Under the pieces are notes generated by a model. That model searched no databases. It was given only the letters and a program-made list of their open reading frames with translations, and was not told where the DNA came from. From Fusibacter paucivorans (GTDB taxonomy: Bacteria > Bacillota > Clostridia > Peptostreptococcales > Acidaminobacteraceae), in NCBI RefSeq assembly GCF_018390735.1, contig NZ_JAHBCL010000003.1, forward strand, positions 1 to 64,000: 64,000 bases of DNA. Direction: 5' to 3'. Shown in pieces: positions 1 through 7,771 of this stretch. Numbering within the stretch: the first letter of the stretch is position 1; each line of letters opens with the position of its first letter. The translations under genes were made by a program, and so were the position numbers.

Positions 1-647
1 AATTGCAGGTCATACGAAAACTATACGAGCAGCAGCGCTACATGTATGAGTCGAGAACGCATTCTGTAGACAACCGGATCGTTAGCATCTCACAGCCTTA
101 CATCAGACCTATTGTCAGAGGCAAAGCGGGTTCAGACGTTGAGTTTGGATGCAAGGTCATGACAAGTGTTGTAAATGGTTATACCTTCATTGAGAAACTG
201 GATTTTGACAGTTTTAACGAAGGTGTCCTTATGCAGGAAGCGGTCGAACATTACTTTAAACGTTTTGGATGCTATCCTGAGGCCGTACTCGCAGATTCAA
301 TTTTTCGTAACCGTGAAAACCTAGCGTGGCTTAAACTCAGAGGCATCCGAATCAGCGGTCCAAAGCTAGGCCGAAAGCCCAAGGTAGTTGATCCTGAGGC
401 AAAAAGAATAGAACGCGCTGATAACGGTGAACGCAATGCAATTGAAGGCACTTACGGTATTGGCAAGCGGAAATTTGGACTCGATCTAATAAAATCTAAA
501 CTTGAAGACACTGCGAAAAGTGTTATCATACTGCAGTTTCTGGTAATGAACTTGGATCGGAAGCTAAGGTCCTTTTTGTCTCAATTTTGGATTCGATTAA
601 TTTTTGCATTACGAATCAAAAATCTGGCTGCTGTAATTGGATTCTGA
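1..647 (+). mobile_element. Right end of an IS5-like insertion sequence (truncated by window)
   Basis: The left edge of the window lies inside an insertion sequence, because an open frame for the C-terminal half of a DDE transposase runs in from outside. Only one end is visible, so no terminal inverted repeats or target duplication can be paired, and the exact boundary with host DNA is not defined. The transposase frame overlaps the 3' end of the next, oppositely oriented gene by 32 bases, so the true IS edge may lie somewhat before 647. Confidence 0.7.
3..647 (+). CDS. IS5-family-like DDE transposase, C-terminal part
   Basis: This is the C-terminal portion of a DDE transposase that would cut and rejoin the ends of its own IS element. 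The frame is open from the window edge, so the real start lies upstream and the TTG at position 3 is not a start. The segment VLADSIFRNRENLAWLKLRG followed by ISGPKLGRKP is typical of IS5/IS1182-type transposases and carries the second acidic residue. The stretch ERNAIEGTYGIGKRKFGL carries the probable catalytic glutamate. The last 20 or so residues look unlike the family and may be read-through into host DNA. It is one of few plus-strand genes here, as expected for an inserted element. Confidence 0.75.
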   Translation: MQVIRKLYEQQRYMYESRTHSVDNRIVSISQPYIRPIVRGKAGSDVEFGCKVMTSVVNGYTFIEKLDFDSFNEGVLMQEAVEHYFKRFGCYPEAVLADSIFRNRENLAWLKLRGIRISGPKLGRKPKVVDPEAKRIERADNGERNAIEGTYGIGKRKFGLDLIKSKLEDTAKSVIILQFLVMNLDRKLRSFLSQFWIRLIFALRIKNLAAVIGF

Positions 648-1017
648 TCCGTTCAGCAAGCCCTATGTAATACGCGCTAATATGATGGTAATCTACGAGC
701 GTTAACAAGCCCAACGTGATTCTTTCTTTTTTTGTATAGAGCTCGTAAGCAGCCTCACGAAGGCCTTTACAGCCCTCAGGATCTCTATATTCCAACTCGT
801 CTGCCGTCAGCATCTTCATTTTTGCCATGGTATTAAAATAATGGTACTTTAAAACACCCTCTTCAACGTCCTTCACTTCTAAATCAACGTATTTGATGGT
901 TTTCAGCATTTCATAATTCTCCAATATGAAATGTTCTTTGCTTAATTTACCCTGTTCAAGCTCATGGATCAGTGCCCTACGCTTTTCACAAAGCAATGTT
1001 ATATTTTGTCCCCTCAC
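616..1017 (-). CDS. Small hypothetical protein, possibly cut short by the IS
   Basis: This 133-residue protein has unknown function. It is hydrophilic and mostly helical in appearance, with many Glu, Lys and Leu and no signal peptide or membrane segment. The start is a GTG with GGGG six bases upstream, one base after the metallophosphatase stop, so the two genes are surely co-transcribed. Its 3' end overlaps the transposase frame by 32 bases, so the C-terminus may have been altered by the IS insertion. It may belong to a clostridial DUF family (DUF6648 comes to mind), but I cannot confirm that. Confidence 0.6.
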   Translation of the reverse strand: MRGQNITLLCEKRRALIHELEQGKLSKEHFILENYEMLKTIKYVDLEVKDVEEGVLKYHYFNTMAKMKMLTADELEYRDPEGCKGLREAAYELYTKKERITLGLLTLVDYHHISAYYIGLAERIRIQLQQPDF

Positions 1018-1018
1018 A

Positions 1019-1714
1019 CTATGCCCCTTCTAATGCAAATAGCTTAAACGACAGATAGTCGCAAGCCGTTAAATAATATAATACCCCCTCGTATGAACCT
1101 TGTAAAGCCGTTTTAAAAAAAGGATTGGAATGTATATGTCCATAAACGACTTTCTCGACACCATACTGCGTCATCAAAGCCGTAAAAACCGTGGGTTCGT
1201 GCAATTCATTTGTCGGCGGAAAGTGCAAAGCGCCAATAATGCGTTCATAACCGTCAGCCTTAGCAGCTTTCAGTGAATGCTCAAGACGCATGCCTTCACG
1301 GAGGTATATTTTCTCATCTTCAGCTTCAAATTTTGTCACATTTGGACAAATCCAGCCCCGTGTACCGCAGATCGCGATATCGCCAACCACTGCATAATCG
1401 TTGTGTACAAACGTAAGGGTTTCAAATACACCTGCCATCCTACGCTTTGAAGACCACCAGTAATCGTGATTGCCCTTAAAGATAATCTTATGCCCAGGCA
1501 GCGCATCAATCCACGCCAAATCAATATAAGCACTTTCAAAGGTCATTGCCCATGAAATATCCCCCGGTAAAATAACCGTATCTTCCGGCTTCACGCGTGC
1601 CAGCCAGTCAGATTTTATCTTTTCATAATGCAATATCCAGTTTTCACCAAAAACGTCCATGGGTTTGTCGCCGCCAAAGGACAAGTGTAAATCACCGATT
1701 GCATAAATTGCCAT
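1019..1714 (-). CDS. Calcineurin-like metallophosphoesterase
   Basis: This is a probable cytoplasmic metal-dependent phosphoesterase of 231 residues. All five motifs of the calcineurin-like fold appear in order: GDLHLS near the N-terminus, GDISWA, KGNHDYWW, GALHFPP and YGHIHSN near the C-terminus. These supply the Asp, His and Asn ligands of a two-metal centre. The start at 1714 is preferred over an upstream ATG because AAAGGAGAG lies just before it and the protein then opens directly with the first motif. It sits 56 bases after the TtcA-like gene in a run of minus-strand genes. The substrate is unknown; the family covers nucleases, phosphodiesterases and phosphatases. Confidence 0.85.
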   Translation of the reverse strand: MAIYAIGDLHLSFGGDKPMDVFGENWILHYEKIKSDWLARVKPEDTVILPGDISWAMTFESAYIDLAWIDALPGHKIIFKGNHDYWWSSKRRMAGVFETLTFVHNDYAVVGDIAICGTRGWICPNVTKFEAEDEKIYLREGMRLEHSLKAAKADGYERIIGALHFPPTNELHEPTVFTALMTQYGVEKVVYGHIHSNPFFKTALQGSYEGVLYYLTACDYLSFKLFALEGA

Positions 1715-1770
1715 GCTCTCTCCTTTATCGATCGTTTTAACATCATCTTTTCGTTGATCCATTAGAATCC

Positions 1771-2499
1771 TTAGAGCAGCCGAGTTGTATCCATGTTTTG
1801 AAGTGCTGTGATCCACTGCTCAGAAAACCCCGGCAATACTGCTTCCAGCTTCCCTATAAGATCATCAGCCGTCTTTCTGGCTTTCTCTGCCGAATAGGGG
1901 CACGTCGACTTAATGATAGGCAGTTTCAGCGTCTCGACTGCCTTCGTAATCGATTTTTCATCGACGAGCAGCAACGGTCGAATAATCACACCTGCACCTT
2001 CACTGCTTTTTTCACGCGTTATTGGCGGTATGCCGGCCAATCGCCCATGCTGCATGACATTCATCAGCATCGTTTCCAAAAAGTCATCACGCGTATGCCC
2101 GAGAGCAATTTTATTAAAGGCATTTGCTTTCGCAAACCGCTTTAAAATACCCTTTCGCATACGCGCACAAGTGTAACAGGCTGAAAAGCCATCCGCTTCG
2201 CTCGCTTGTAAACGATTCGCAAATGCCTCTTGATGCAGGTAAATTTGCCGTTCGGCCTTCTGACCATATTGTATGAGCGAATCAAGGGATTCCGTCATAC
2301 CGTGCACCACTGTTAGTGCAGCCACTTCAAAATGATAGCCGCTAAATCGGCTGAGCTCGCTGAGTGCATGAAATAAAAGCCCGCTGTCTTTACCACCCGA
2401 AAGTCCGACGAGAATCCTGTCACCCGGTTCAATCAGATGATAAGCATCAATCGTTCGGCGCATTTGCTTCATATAGAGCATCTGTTCCCAACGCTGCAT
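1771..2499 (-). CDS. TtcA-like tRNA 2-thiocytidine synthesis PP-loop protein
   Basis: This ATP pyrophosphatase of the TtcA/TilS group probably adenylates a tRNA base as a step in thiolation, for example 2-thiocytidine at position 32. The PP-loop SGGKDS is at residues 34-39. Cys108 and Cys111 form a CxxC and Cys200 lies in STCPYSAEKARK, the arrangement TtcA uses for an Fe-S cluster. The length of 242 residues is slightly shorter than E. coli TtcA. Its ATG overlaps the stop of the upstream alarmone synthetase gene as TAATG, so translation is probably coupled. The exact modified base is inferred from the family only. Confidence 0.85.
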   Translation of the reverse strand: MQRWEQMLYMKQMRRTIDAYHLIEPGDRILVGLSGGKDSGLLFHALSELSRFSGYHFEVAALTVVHGMTESLDSLIQYGQKAERQIYLHQEAFANRLQASEADGFSACYTCARMRKGILKRFAKANAFNKIALGHTRDDFLETMLMNVMQHGRLAGIPPITREKSSEGAGVIIRPLLLVDEKSITKAVETLKLPIIKSTCPYSAEKARKTADDLIGKLEAVLPGFSEQWITALQNMDTTRLL

Positions 2500-3320
2500 T
2501 ACCTTAAAGATCCCTTCTCAAAAATATTATAGCGCGGCAGTGCTTTCTTAATCTCACTTAGGAGCAGCTCGAATTCAAAGATATTGTCGCCATCTTTGAT
2601 TGCTTCAAAACGTTTTTGAAAATCCATTGCTTCCAGCTCTTTCCCCTGTGAAAATAAGAGCTGAATATTCGTCGTAATATCGCGCACCGTATTCGATTTT
2701 TCTTCGAACATCAACTGTGCATTAATGACTTCTTTGCTGATTTCCGTCATCTCTTCATCAAGCTGTTGTGCCGCCATGGCTGAATTTCGAAGGCGTTCTT
2801 TAATATTGGGTGGTATTTGCGATTTATATTTATATGAGAGTGAATGCTCAATCGTCGCCCAAAAGTTCATTGCGAGGGTTCTGATTTGGAATTCCGCTAA
2901 AATCTCCTGTGTGCCAAGTGCCGTGTGCACAGGATAGCAGACGATAATATGATAACTCTTATAGCCGCTCTCTTTTGGATACTTGATATAATCTTTCTCG
3001 TATAAAACCGTAAAGTCCTTGCCGCTTCGATCATGAATGAGTTCGACAACACGATAAATGTCATCAATGAATTGACACATGATGCGAATGCCTGCAATAT
3101 CCTCCATCTCTTCTTCGATTCTCTCCATGGGAATATTGCGGCGCTCTGCTTTTTCAATAATGCTCGATATCTTTTTGACATGCCCCGTTACAAATTCGAT
3201 TGGAGAATATTCATTAAGCTCGCGATACTGGTTGCGAATGGATTTAAATTTTACTTTTAGTTCTTCAACTGCTTGCTCATAAGGGACCAGCATGGTTTTC
3301 CACTCTCTTATCACCTTCAT
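2499..3320 (-). CDS. Small alarmone synthetase (RelQ/YjbM-like (p)ppGpp synthetase)
   Basis: This single-domain RelA/SpoT-type synthetase of 273 residues would transfer pyrophosphate from ATP to GDP/GTP to make (p)ppGpp in the cytoplasm. Diagnostic segments are EEEMEDIAGIRIMCQF (about 69-84), YIKYPKESGYKSYHIIV (about 111-127) and EFQIRTLAMNFWATIEHSL (about 143-161). There is no HD hydrolase, TGS or ACT domain, which places it with the small alarmone synthetases. The C-terminal helical tail resembles that used for tetramer formation in RelQ. AAAGGAGG precedes the ATG. It starts a tight unit with the TtcA-like protein and the metallophosphatase. Confidence 0.9.
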   Translation of the reverse strand: MKVIREWKTMLVPYEQAVEELKVKFKSIRNQYRELNEYSPIEFVTGHVKKISSIIEKAERRNIPMERIEEEMEDIAGIRIMCQFIDDIYRVVELIHDRSGKDFTVLYEKDYIKYPKESGYKSYHIIVCYPVHTALGTQEILAEFQIRTLAMNFWATIEHSLSYKYKSQIPPNIKERLRNSAMAAQQLDEEMTEISKEVINAQLMFEEKSNTVRDITTNIQLLFSQGKELEAMDFQKRFEAIKDGDNIFEFELLLSEIKKALPRYNIFEKGSLR

Positions 3321-3342
3321 GAATGCCTCCTTTTGCTTTATC

Positions 3343-4266
3343 TTAACACAAGTCGCCCTGCCTCACATCAAGGGCTTCAAGTCTTGCTTCAAATTCATTT
3401 TGCAATTTTCGCCAGCTCATCTGCCAATTGCAAAAAAGTGTATCTTCTTCTGGCGCTCTGCCAAAAAGCCGCTGTATGACAACGTTTTCCGGCAAATGCC
3501 GAACCATTTTAATCAATCGTTCCAAATAGGCATTGTAATCAATCAGTTCAATCGCTCCCCGCTGGTACATGTCGCCGAGTACCGTATGTTTCAAAATATA
3601 AAGCGAGTGAATTTTGACGCCTTCAACTGCCAGTGATTTGATGAGTTCGATCGCCGCCAAATTGTCAGCCTCCGTATCCCACGGCAAATTGCCAATAAGA
3701 TGTGCACACACGGTAAAACCGTGTGCATGAACGCGTTTGACTGCGTCGACAAAGGCTGCAACATCATGCCCGCGATTGATGATCTTCAATGTTTCATCAT
3801 TTGCACTTTGCAGACCAAGTTCGACTTCAATGTCGACACCGTATTGTGCCTGCACTGCATCCAGAACCTTTAGATAAGGCTCTCCAATACAGTCCGGTCT
3901 CGTACTGATACTCAGTCCGACGACACCTGTCGCGCAAGCCGATTCCACTAGTGACCTAAAAGTATTGAGCGGCAGATATGTATTGGTATAATTTTGAAAA
4001 TAAGCTATATAATAATCGGGCTTGTACTTCGGCGCAATCCGCGCCATACTCTGTGCAAGCTGTTTTTCAACATCAAAAGAAGCCCGATTCGCTTCAAAGC
4101 CCGTACCGACTTCACCACAAAAAATACAGCCGCCTCTACTGAGCAAGCCATCGCGATTTGGGCAAGTGCAAGGCAAATTAATGGGAAGCTTGTAGACCTT
4201 GCCGCCGTATTTGTTTTTTAGCCACGCACTGTATTTAGTATATCGCATTCGTCGACTGTTCTCCAC
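3343..4266 (-). CDS. Radical SAM protein, TIGR01212/YhcC family
   Basis: This radical SAM enzyme of 307 residues belongs to the Elp3-like TIGR01212 (YhcC/YtqA) group, whose reaction is not settled. The cluster-binding cysteines are Cys35, Cys47 and Cys50 in CPNRDG...GGCIFC. Other typical segments are YFQNYTNTYLPL, LSISTRPDC, VELGLQSANDETLKIINRGH and HLIGNLPWDT. The length is normal for the family. It lies 22 bases upstream of the alarmone synthetase gene on the same strand and may be the first gene of that unit. Family assignment is firm; function is not. Confidence 0.9.
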   Translation of the reverse strand: MENSRRMRYTKYSAWLKNKYGGKVYKLPINLPCTCPNRDGLLSRGGCIFCGEVGTGFEANRASFDVEKQLAQSMARIAPKYKPDYYIAYFQNYTNTYLPLNTFRSLVESACATGVVGLSISTRPDCIGEPYLKVLDAVQAQYGVDIEVELGLQSANDETLKIINRGHDVAAFVDAVKRVHAHGFTVCAHLIGNLPWDTEADNLAAIELIKSLAVEGVKIHSLYILKHTVLGDMYQRGAIELIDYNAYLERLIKMVRHLPENVVIQRLFGRAPEEDTLFCNWQMSWRKLQNEFEARLEALDVRQGDLC

Positions 4267-4332
4267 TTCACATTTCCATTACTATTTTACCACAATTCAC
4301 GTGCTTTCGCTAAATAATTAACGCCGCAATAA

Positions 4333-4356
4333 AGGGCTTTGCCAACGCAAAGCCCT
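4333..4356 (-). terminator. Probable terminator of the nucleotidase gene
   Basis: A perfect 10-bp stem (4333-4342 with 4347-4356) closes a four-base CAAC loop, about 90 bases downstream of the nucleotidase stop. The T-tract on the minus strand is short, so it may be weak or work in both directions. Confidence 0.6.
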
Positions 4357-4443
4357 CTCTATTTGCTGACTGTTTTTATCTTAGCCAAAAGCGATCTCAA
4401 TGATCACACCTGGTTTACTAACAGAAACAAACGCTCAACTTTA

Positions 4444-6135
4444 TCATTTTTCAGGCACCATGAGCATTTGCCCAACATGGATCATATTTGGATTGCTCAA
4501 ACCATTGATTGCCGCAAGCTGCTGATACGTAACACCGTGTGCCTTTGCGATTTTCCAAAGAACATCACCTGATGCAACATTATAAGTGTCGTATTCCACA
4601 ACTGCCGTTACCGGTTTCGCATTGACACTGCCGCCTGCTTTAACAGCATCTACCAGTGCATCGCGAATTGGCACGAATGTATTGGTTACGTCTATCGCAT
4701 TGGAGAAGTCAAAGTTATCCCCTGACGGATACATGAAGTCATTGATGACAACCGTATAATACGCATCCATATCAATAGGAGTGCCGTCTGCTAAACTCAG
4801 TGAGAGCACGCGTTCGCCAAATGGTTTATCTGAATCAATGGCAACTTGGAGGCCGGAGAAAGAGGCGTTGCCAACGTCTTCGTTGCCAATGCCGTGTTCG
4901 ATGTTCTTAAGGAGATCAGAACCTTTAAGTTTCATCGTTACCAGCGTGTTGTCAAAAGGCATCACTTCGTACATAATACCATACGTAATATCACCACTTG
5001 GAATAGAACGTCTCAAGCCGCCGCCATTTTGAATACCAATTTGAACGCCGGCATCTTCTGCCATGACTTCACAAACCCATTGTCCGAGTACCGTTGTTGA
5101 TACGCCGTCATAGCGATCGTGTGTCATTTCACCAACAGCCTGACCTAACACTTCATTCAATGTCGGCGCAAGTGTCTCATTCCACTTATCATAAGCTGCC
5201 ATCGCGTCAGGATCCGGTGTTATCTCTTCGGAACGCTTATACAACTCATCAACAGATGGCGTTACGGTTAATTCATCATCACTGAATACAAGTGTTAAAT
5301 GACCAAGTGCTCTGCCGTTATAATAAGCTTCGACAACCGGCACATCGTTTGCATAGCCAGCAACCGTTGCATGATTATGTGCAGCGACCACGCCATCTAA
5401 GCCTTCAACCGCTGTAATCGCCATCATTTCCTCACCTGTAACCGGCAATGTAGGATCAGCACCATAGCCGTCTTGTGAGGCAGGTGTATGTGTTAAAGCG
5501 ATAATGGCATCGGGAACGCCGGCAGCATCATTGCCTGCGAGTAGATAATCCACCCATATTTTTGCCGCTTCAGCCGGGTCTTTAAATTCAAGTGTTGCTA
5601 CGTTTTCAGCTTTTGTCTTATATGCTGTTTCAATGGTTGTCAAACCGATGAACGCAATTTTCTTGCCGGCAATTTCTTGAATAACGTAAGGGGTTGCCCA
5701 TGTAACGGGTTCACTAGTACCTATGTCATAAATATTAGATGCTACAAATGTTAAATCCGCATCCGCCGCCCATGTTGGAATGCGATCGACCCCCCAGTCG
5801 AATTCGTGATTACCGACTGCTGAAACAGATACTCCCAGCATTTTCATCATATCACTGACAGGTTCGCCGTACGATAAGTTGGACATTGCAGAACCCTGAT
5901 AATTATCACCTGCTGAGACGATAATCGTATTTGGATTCTCTGCGCGCAGCGCATTGACCGCACCGACGAGTTTCGCCATACCGACATTTTTGCCGCTCTC
6001 TGCGAGCGAACCGTGGAAGTCATTAAACGAGTACACATCGATGGTAACATCGCCGTCTGCTCCAAAGCTGACAACACTGGACATCACCAGCATCAGCACG
6101 AGTACGACAGATAAAAATCCCTTGTTTCGAAACAT
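4444..6135 (-). CDS. Secreted 5'-nucleotidase/metallophosphatase with C-terminal LysM
   Basis: This exported enzyme of the UshA/YfkN group probably hydrolyses nucleotides outside the membrane. A signal peptide (about residues 1-25, ending SFGADG) is followed by a metallophosphatase domain with NDFHGSL, GDNYQGSAMSN, GNHEFDWG, ALTHTP and AAHNHA. The C-terminal 5'-nucleotidase domain (about 325-505) contains IGIQNGGGLR and VMPFDNTL. The last 45 residues are one LysM module (from YNVASGDVLWKIAKAHGV), which should hold the protein on peptidoglycan. GGGAGG precedes the ATG and the gene appears monocistronic. The exact substrate cannot be read from the sequence. Confidence 0.92.
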   Translation of the reverse strand: MFRNKGFLSVVLVLMLVMSSVVSFGADGDVTIDVYSFNDFHGSLAESGKNVGMAKLVGAVNALRAENPNTIIVSAGDNYQGSAMSNLSYGEPVSDMMKMLGVSVSAVGNHEFDWGVDRIPTWAADADLTFVASNIYDIGTSEPVTWATPYVIQEIAGKKIAFIGLTTIETAYKTKAENVATLEFKDPAEAAKIWVDYLLAGNDAAGVPDAIIALTHTPASQDGYGADPTLPVTGEEMMAITAVEGLDGVVAAHNHATVAGYANDVPVVEAYYNGRALGHLTLVFSDDELTVTPSVDELYKRSEEITPDPDAMAAYDKWNETLAPTLNEVLGQAVGEMTHDRYDGVSTTVLGQWVCEVMAEDAGVQIGIQNGGGLRRSIPSGDITYGIMYEVMPFDNTLVTMKLKGSDLLKNIEHGIGNEDVGNASFSGLQVAIDSDKPFGERVLSLSLADGTPIDMDAYYTVVINDFMYPSGDNFDFSNAIDVTNTFVPIRDALVDAVKAGGSVNAKPVTAVVEYDTYNVASGDVLWKIAKAHGVTYQQLAAINGLSNPNMIHVGQMLMVPEK

Positions 6136-6234
6136 GTAATCCTCCCGTATAAAATATTTTATGTACCTACCTATATTTTATAACCCAAAGTGCTTGTTCA
6201 CAATCAACAAATGAACAGTTCGTAAAAAGTATAC

Positions 6235-6273
6235 AAAAAAAACGCGTCCTCCTTACGGAATAAACGCGTTTTT
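6235..6273. terminator. Bidirectional-looking terminator hairpin
   Basis: Arms AAAAACGCGT (6238-6247) and ACGCGTTTTT (6264-6273) form a 10-bp stem flanked by A/T tracts. It lies 32 bases past the Usp-like gene stop and reads as an intrinsic terminator on either strand. Confidence 0.75.
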
Positions 6274-6304
6274 AACGATTTCAAGTGCCGTTTCTGGTAT
6301 TGTC

Positions 6305-6742
6305 TTAGCCCATGATCACGGATTCTACTTCAATGATATCAATATCTTCTTCATCAGTAATCGGCACGATTTCAAATTTCACTTGAATACGTGTCCGCTC
6401 CTGCAATCGGTTTATCATATTTTGCTGATCATCTTTCTCTTTTGAAGAACCCATGATGATATTGGTGATCTTATTTTTTTCAGCATAGGTAGCCAGCGTC
6501 GTTTCGATATCTTTCGCCTTCATTACCGACAATGACGCATGATGTTTCTTCGAAACATCAAAGAGATACTCAAGTGCATCTGTTTCTTCAAGCTTGCCAA
6601 AATACTTCCAGTTTTCCTTGACGACGTGTATGACGTGAAGTTCATCGTTTTCCGAGGTGATTCTGCTGGCACCATAGGCGATTAGGCGTTCGCAGGACTT
6701 TTGTTGTGTGACGCAAACCATAAACTTCTTTCTTTTTCTCAT
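6305..6742 (-). CDS. Usp-like nucleotide-binding domain protein
   Basis: This 145-residue cytoplasmic protein has the pattern of a universal stress protein/KdpD-Usp domain: a beta strand with MVCVTQQKSCERLIAYGAS, a middle ELHVIHVVKE, and TNIIMGSSKEKDDQ, which matches the loop that binds the nucleotide phosphates in ATP-binding Usp proteins. The acidic tail (EEDIDIIEVE) is unusual. AGGAGAT precedes the ATG. It stands alone between two terminators. A regulatory or stress role is inferred from the family; similarity to the Usp domain of the KdpD sensor is the best alternative view. Confidence 0.7.
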   Translation of the reverse strand: MRKRKKFMVCVTQQKSCERLIAYGASRITSENDELHVIHVVKENWKYFGKLEETDALEYLFDVSKKHHASLSVMKAKDIETTLATYAEKNKITNIIMGSSKEKDDQQNMINRLQERTRIQVKFEIVPITDEEDIDIIEVESVIMG

Positions 6743-6887
6743 AGAAAATCTCCTCTATCCATATTCATAAACTTTCGCCCAGTGGATTGTCTTGTATCAG
6801 TACAGTTTTATTATACCAAATAACGTTCGGTCTAAAATTAAATTATCCTATCAAAAGATTAAATTTTTAGTAACGTTTTCGCATCAT

Positions 6888-6917
6888 TTGTAAACAAAAG
6901 ATGATTTCTGCTATAAT
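6888..6917 (+). promoter_or_regulatory. Promoter for the 80-residue plus-strand gene
   Basis: TTGTAA (6888-6893) and TATAAT (6912-6917) are 18 bases apart. TG at 6909-6910 makes an extended -10. Transcription would start about 40 bases before the ATG at 6964. Confidence 0.7.
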
Positions 6918-6963
6918 AAGATACTGTAAAAAATATAAAACAATATTCCACTTTGGAGGCATT

Positions 6964-7206
6964 ATGAAACAATATACCAAAACCATTGGCCTGTCAGGCG
7001 CCATGTATACCAAGTCATTTGACAAGATCAAGCACCATAAGAATAAAGTCAGAGAACTCAACGAAGCCACTGTCGCCAAAGCATTTTTAGAAGGCGACGC
7101 AACGATACAGGTCATCTTTGAAGAAACCGGTGATACATTCATCATTGATGCCTTTTCATCTGATGAATCGATCAAAAAATACCTTGGCAAGGCATTTATC
7201 AAGTAA
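6964..7206 (+). CDS. Unknown 80-residue protein
   Basis: This small basic cytoplasmic protein is one of very few plus-strand genes. The ATG at 6964 follows TTGGAGG at the right distance, and the longer upstream reading has no ribosome site. The N-terminus is Lys/His rich (KSFDKIKHHKNKV), followed by a likely alpha/beta segment IQVIFEETGDTFIID. A strong promoter and a strong terminator enclose it, so it is a complete single-gene unit. I do not recognise the family. Confidence 0.7.
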   Translation: MKQYTKTIGLSGAMYTKSFDKIKHHKNKVRELNEATVAKAFLEGDATIQVIFEETGDTFIIDAFSSDESIKKYLGKAFIK

Positions 7207-7245
7207 AGGAGGCATCCGTAAAATCGGATACCTCCTTTTTTCTTT
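7207..7245 (+). terminator. Intrinsic terminator
   Basis: Arms 7207-7218 and 7225-7236 pair with one mismatch and are followed by a T-run, directly after the stop codon at 7204-7206. Confidence 0.85.
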
Positions 7246-7281
7246 CTCTATACACATTTCCCCATTCTATGCGTATCAATA

Positions 7282-7689
7282 TCATGCGATAAATTTATGC
7301 AACCGTTCAGGTAATGCGCCATCATGGCTCAGTGTAATGGTAAAATTAATATCATATGCTGTGGAGAGATCATCCAGTTTGGCAAACCACTGGGATAACT
7401 GGTCCATATCGATTTCGATACAATTTAAAATACCGTCAATAAAAATATTTTCAATATCATAATTGTTCGAAATGAGACCACAAATAAAACCTAGGAGCTC
7501 ATCACCTTTATCAATCGGAAATTCTTCAAGATTGATAAAGCGCACACTGTGATGCAGATCATACATTGCACGCTTATCGTCGTCAATAAAGATGCTCGTT
7601 CCCTTTGACGATTTGACACATTCATTTGCAAGTCTGACAATTTCTTTTGACTTTCCTGAACCTTTTTTCCCAGCGATTAATTTAACCAT
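7282..7689 (-). CDS. Small P-loop ATP-binding protein, unknown function
   Basis: This 135-residue protein opens with a Walker A motif, LIAGKKGSGKS (residues 4-14). Walker B-like segments are GTSIFIDDDKR and NIFIDGILN. It ends FTITLSHDGALPERL, which may be a sensor region. It is much shorter than RecA-like or thymidine kinase-like proteins and has no zinc-binding cysteines, so thymidine kinase is unlikely. GGAGGAG lies before the ATG. The gene faces the 80-residue gene with a terminator between them. It seems to be a minimal ATPase of a family that I cannot name. Confidence 0.7.
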   Translation of the reverse strand: MVKLIAGKKGSGKSKEIVRLANECVKSSKGTSIFIDDDKRAMYDLHHSVRFINLEEFPIDKGDELLGFICGLISNNYDIENIFIDGILNCIEIDMDQLSQWFAKLDDLSTAYDINFTITLSHDGALPERLHKFIA

Positions 7690-7771
7690 GTGAATCTCCT
7701 CCTTTTTTTACACTCATATTGTATTATTCTAGATACATACGATATATCCCTTCAAAAACAATTAAATTTTT

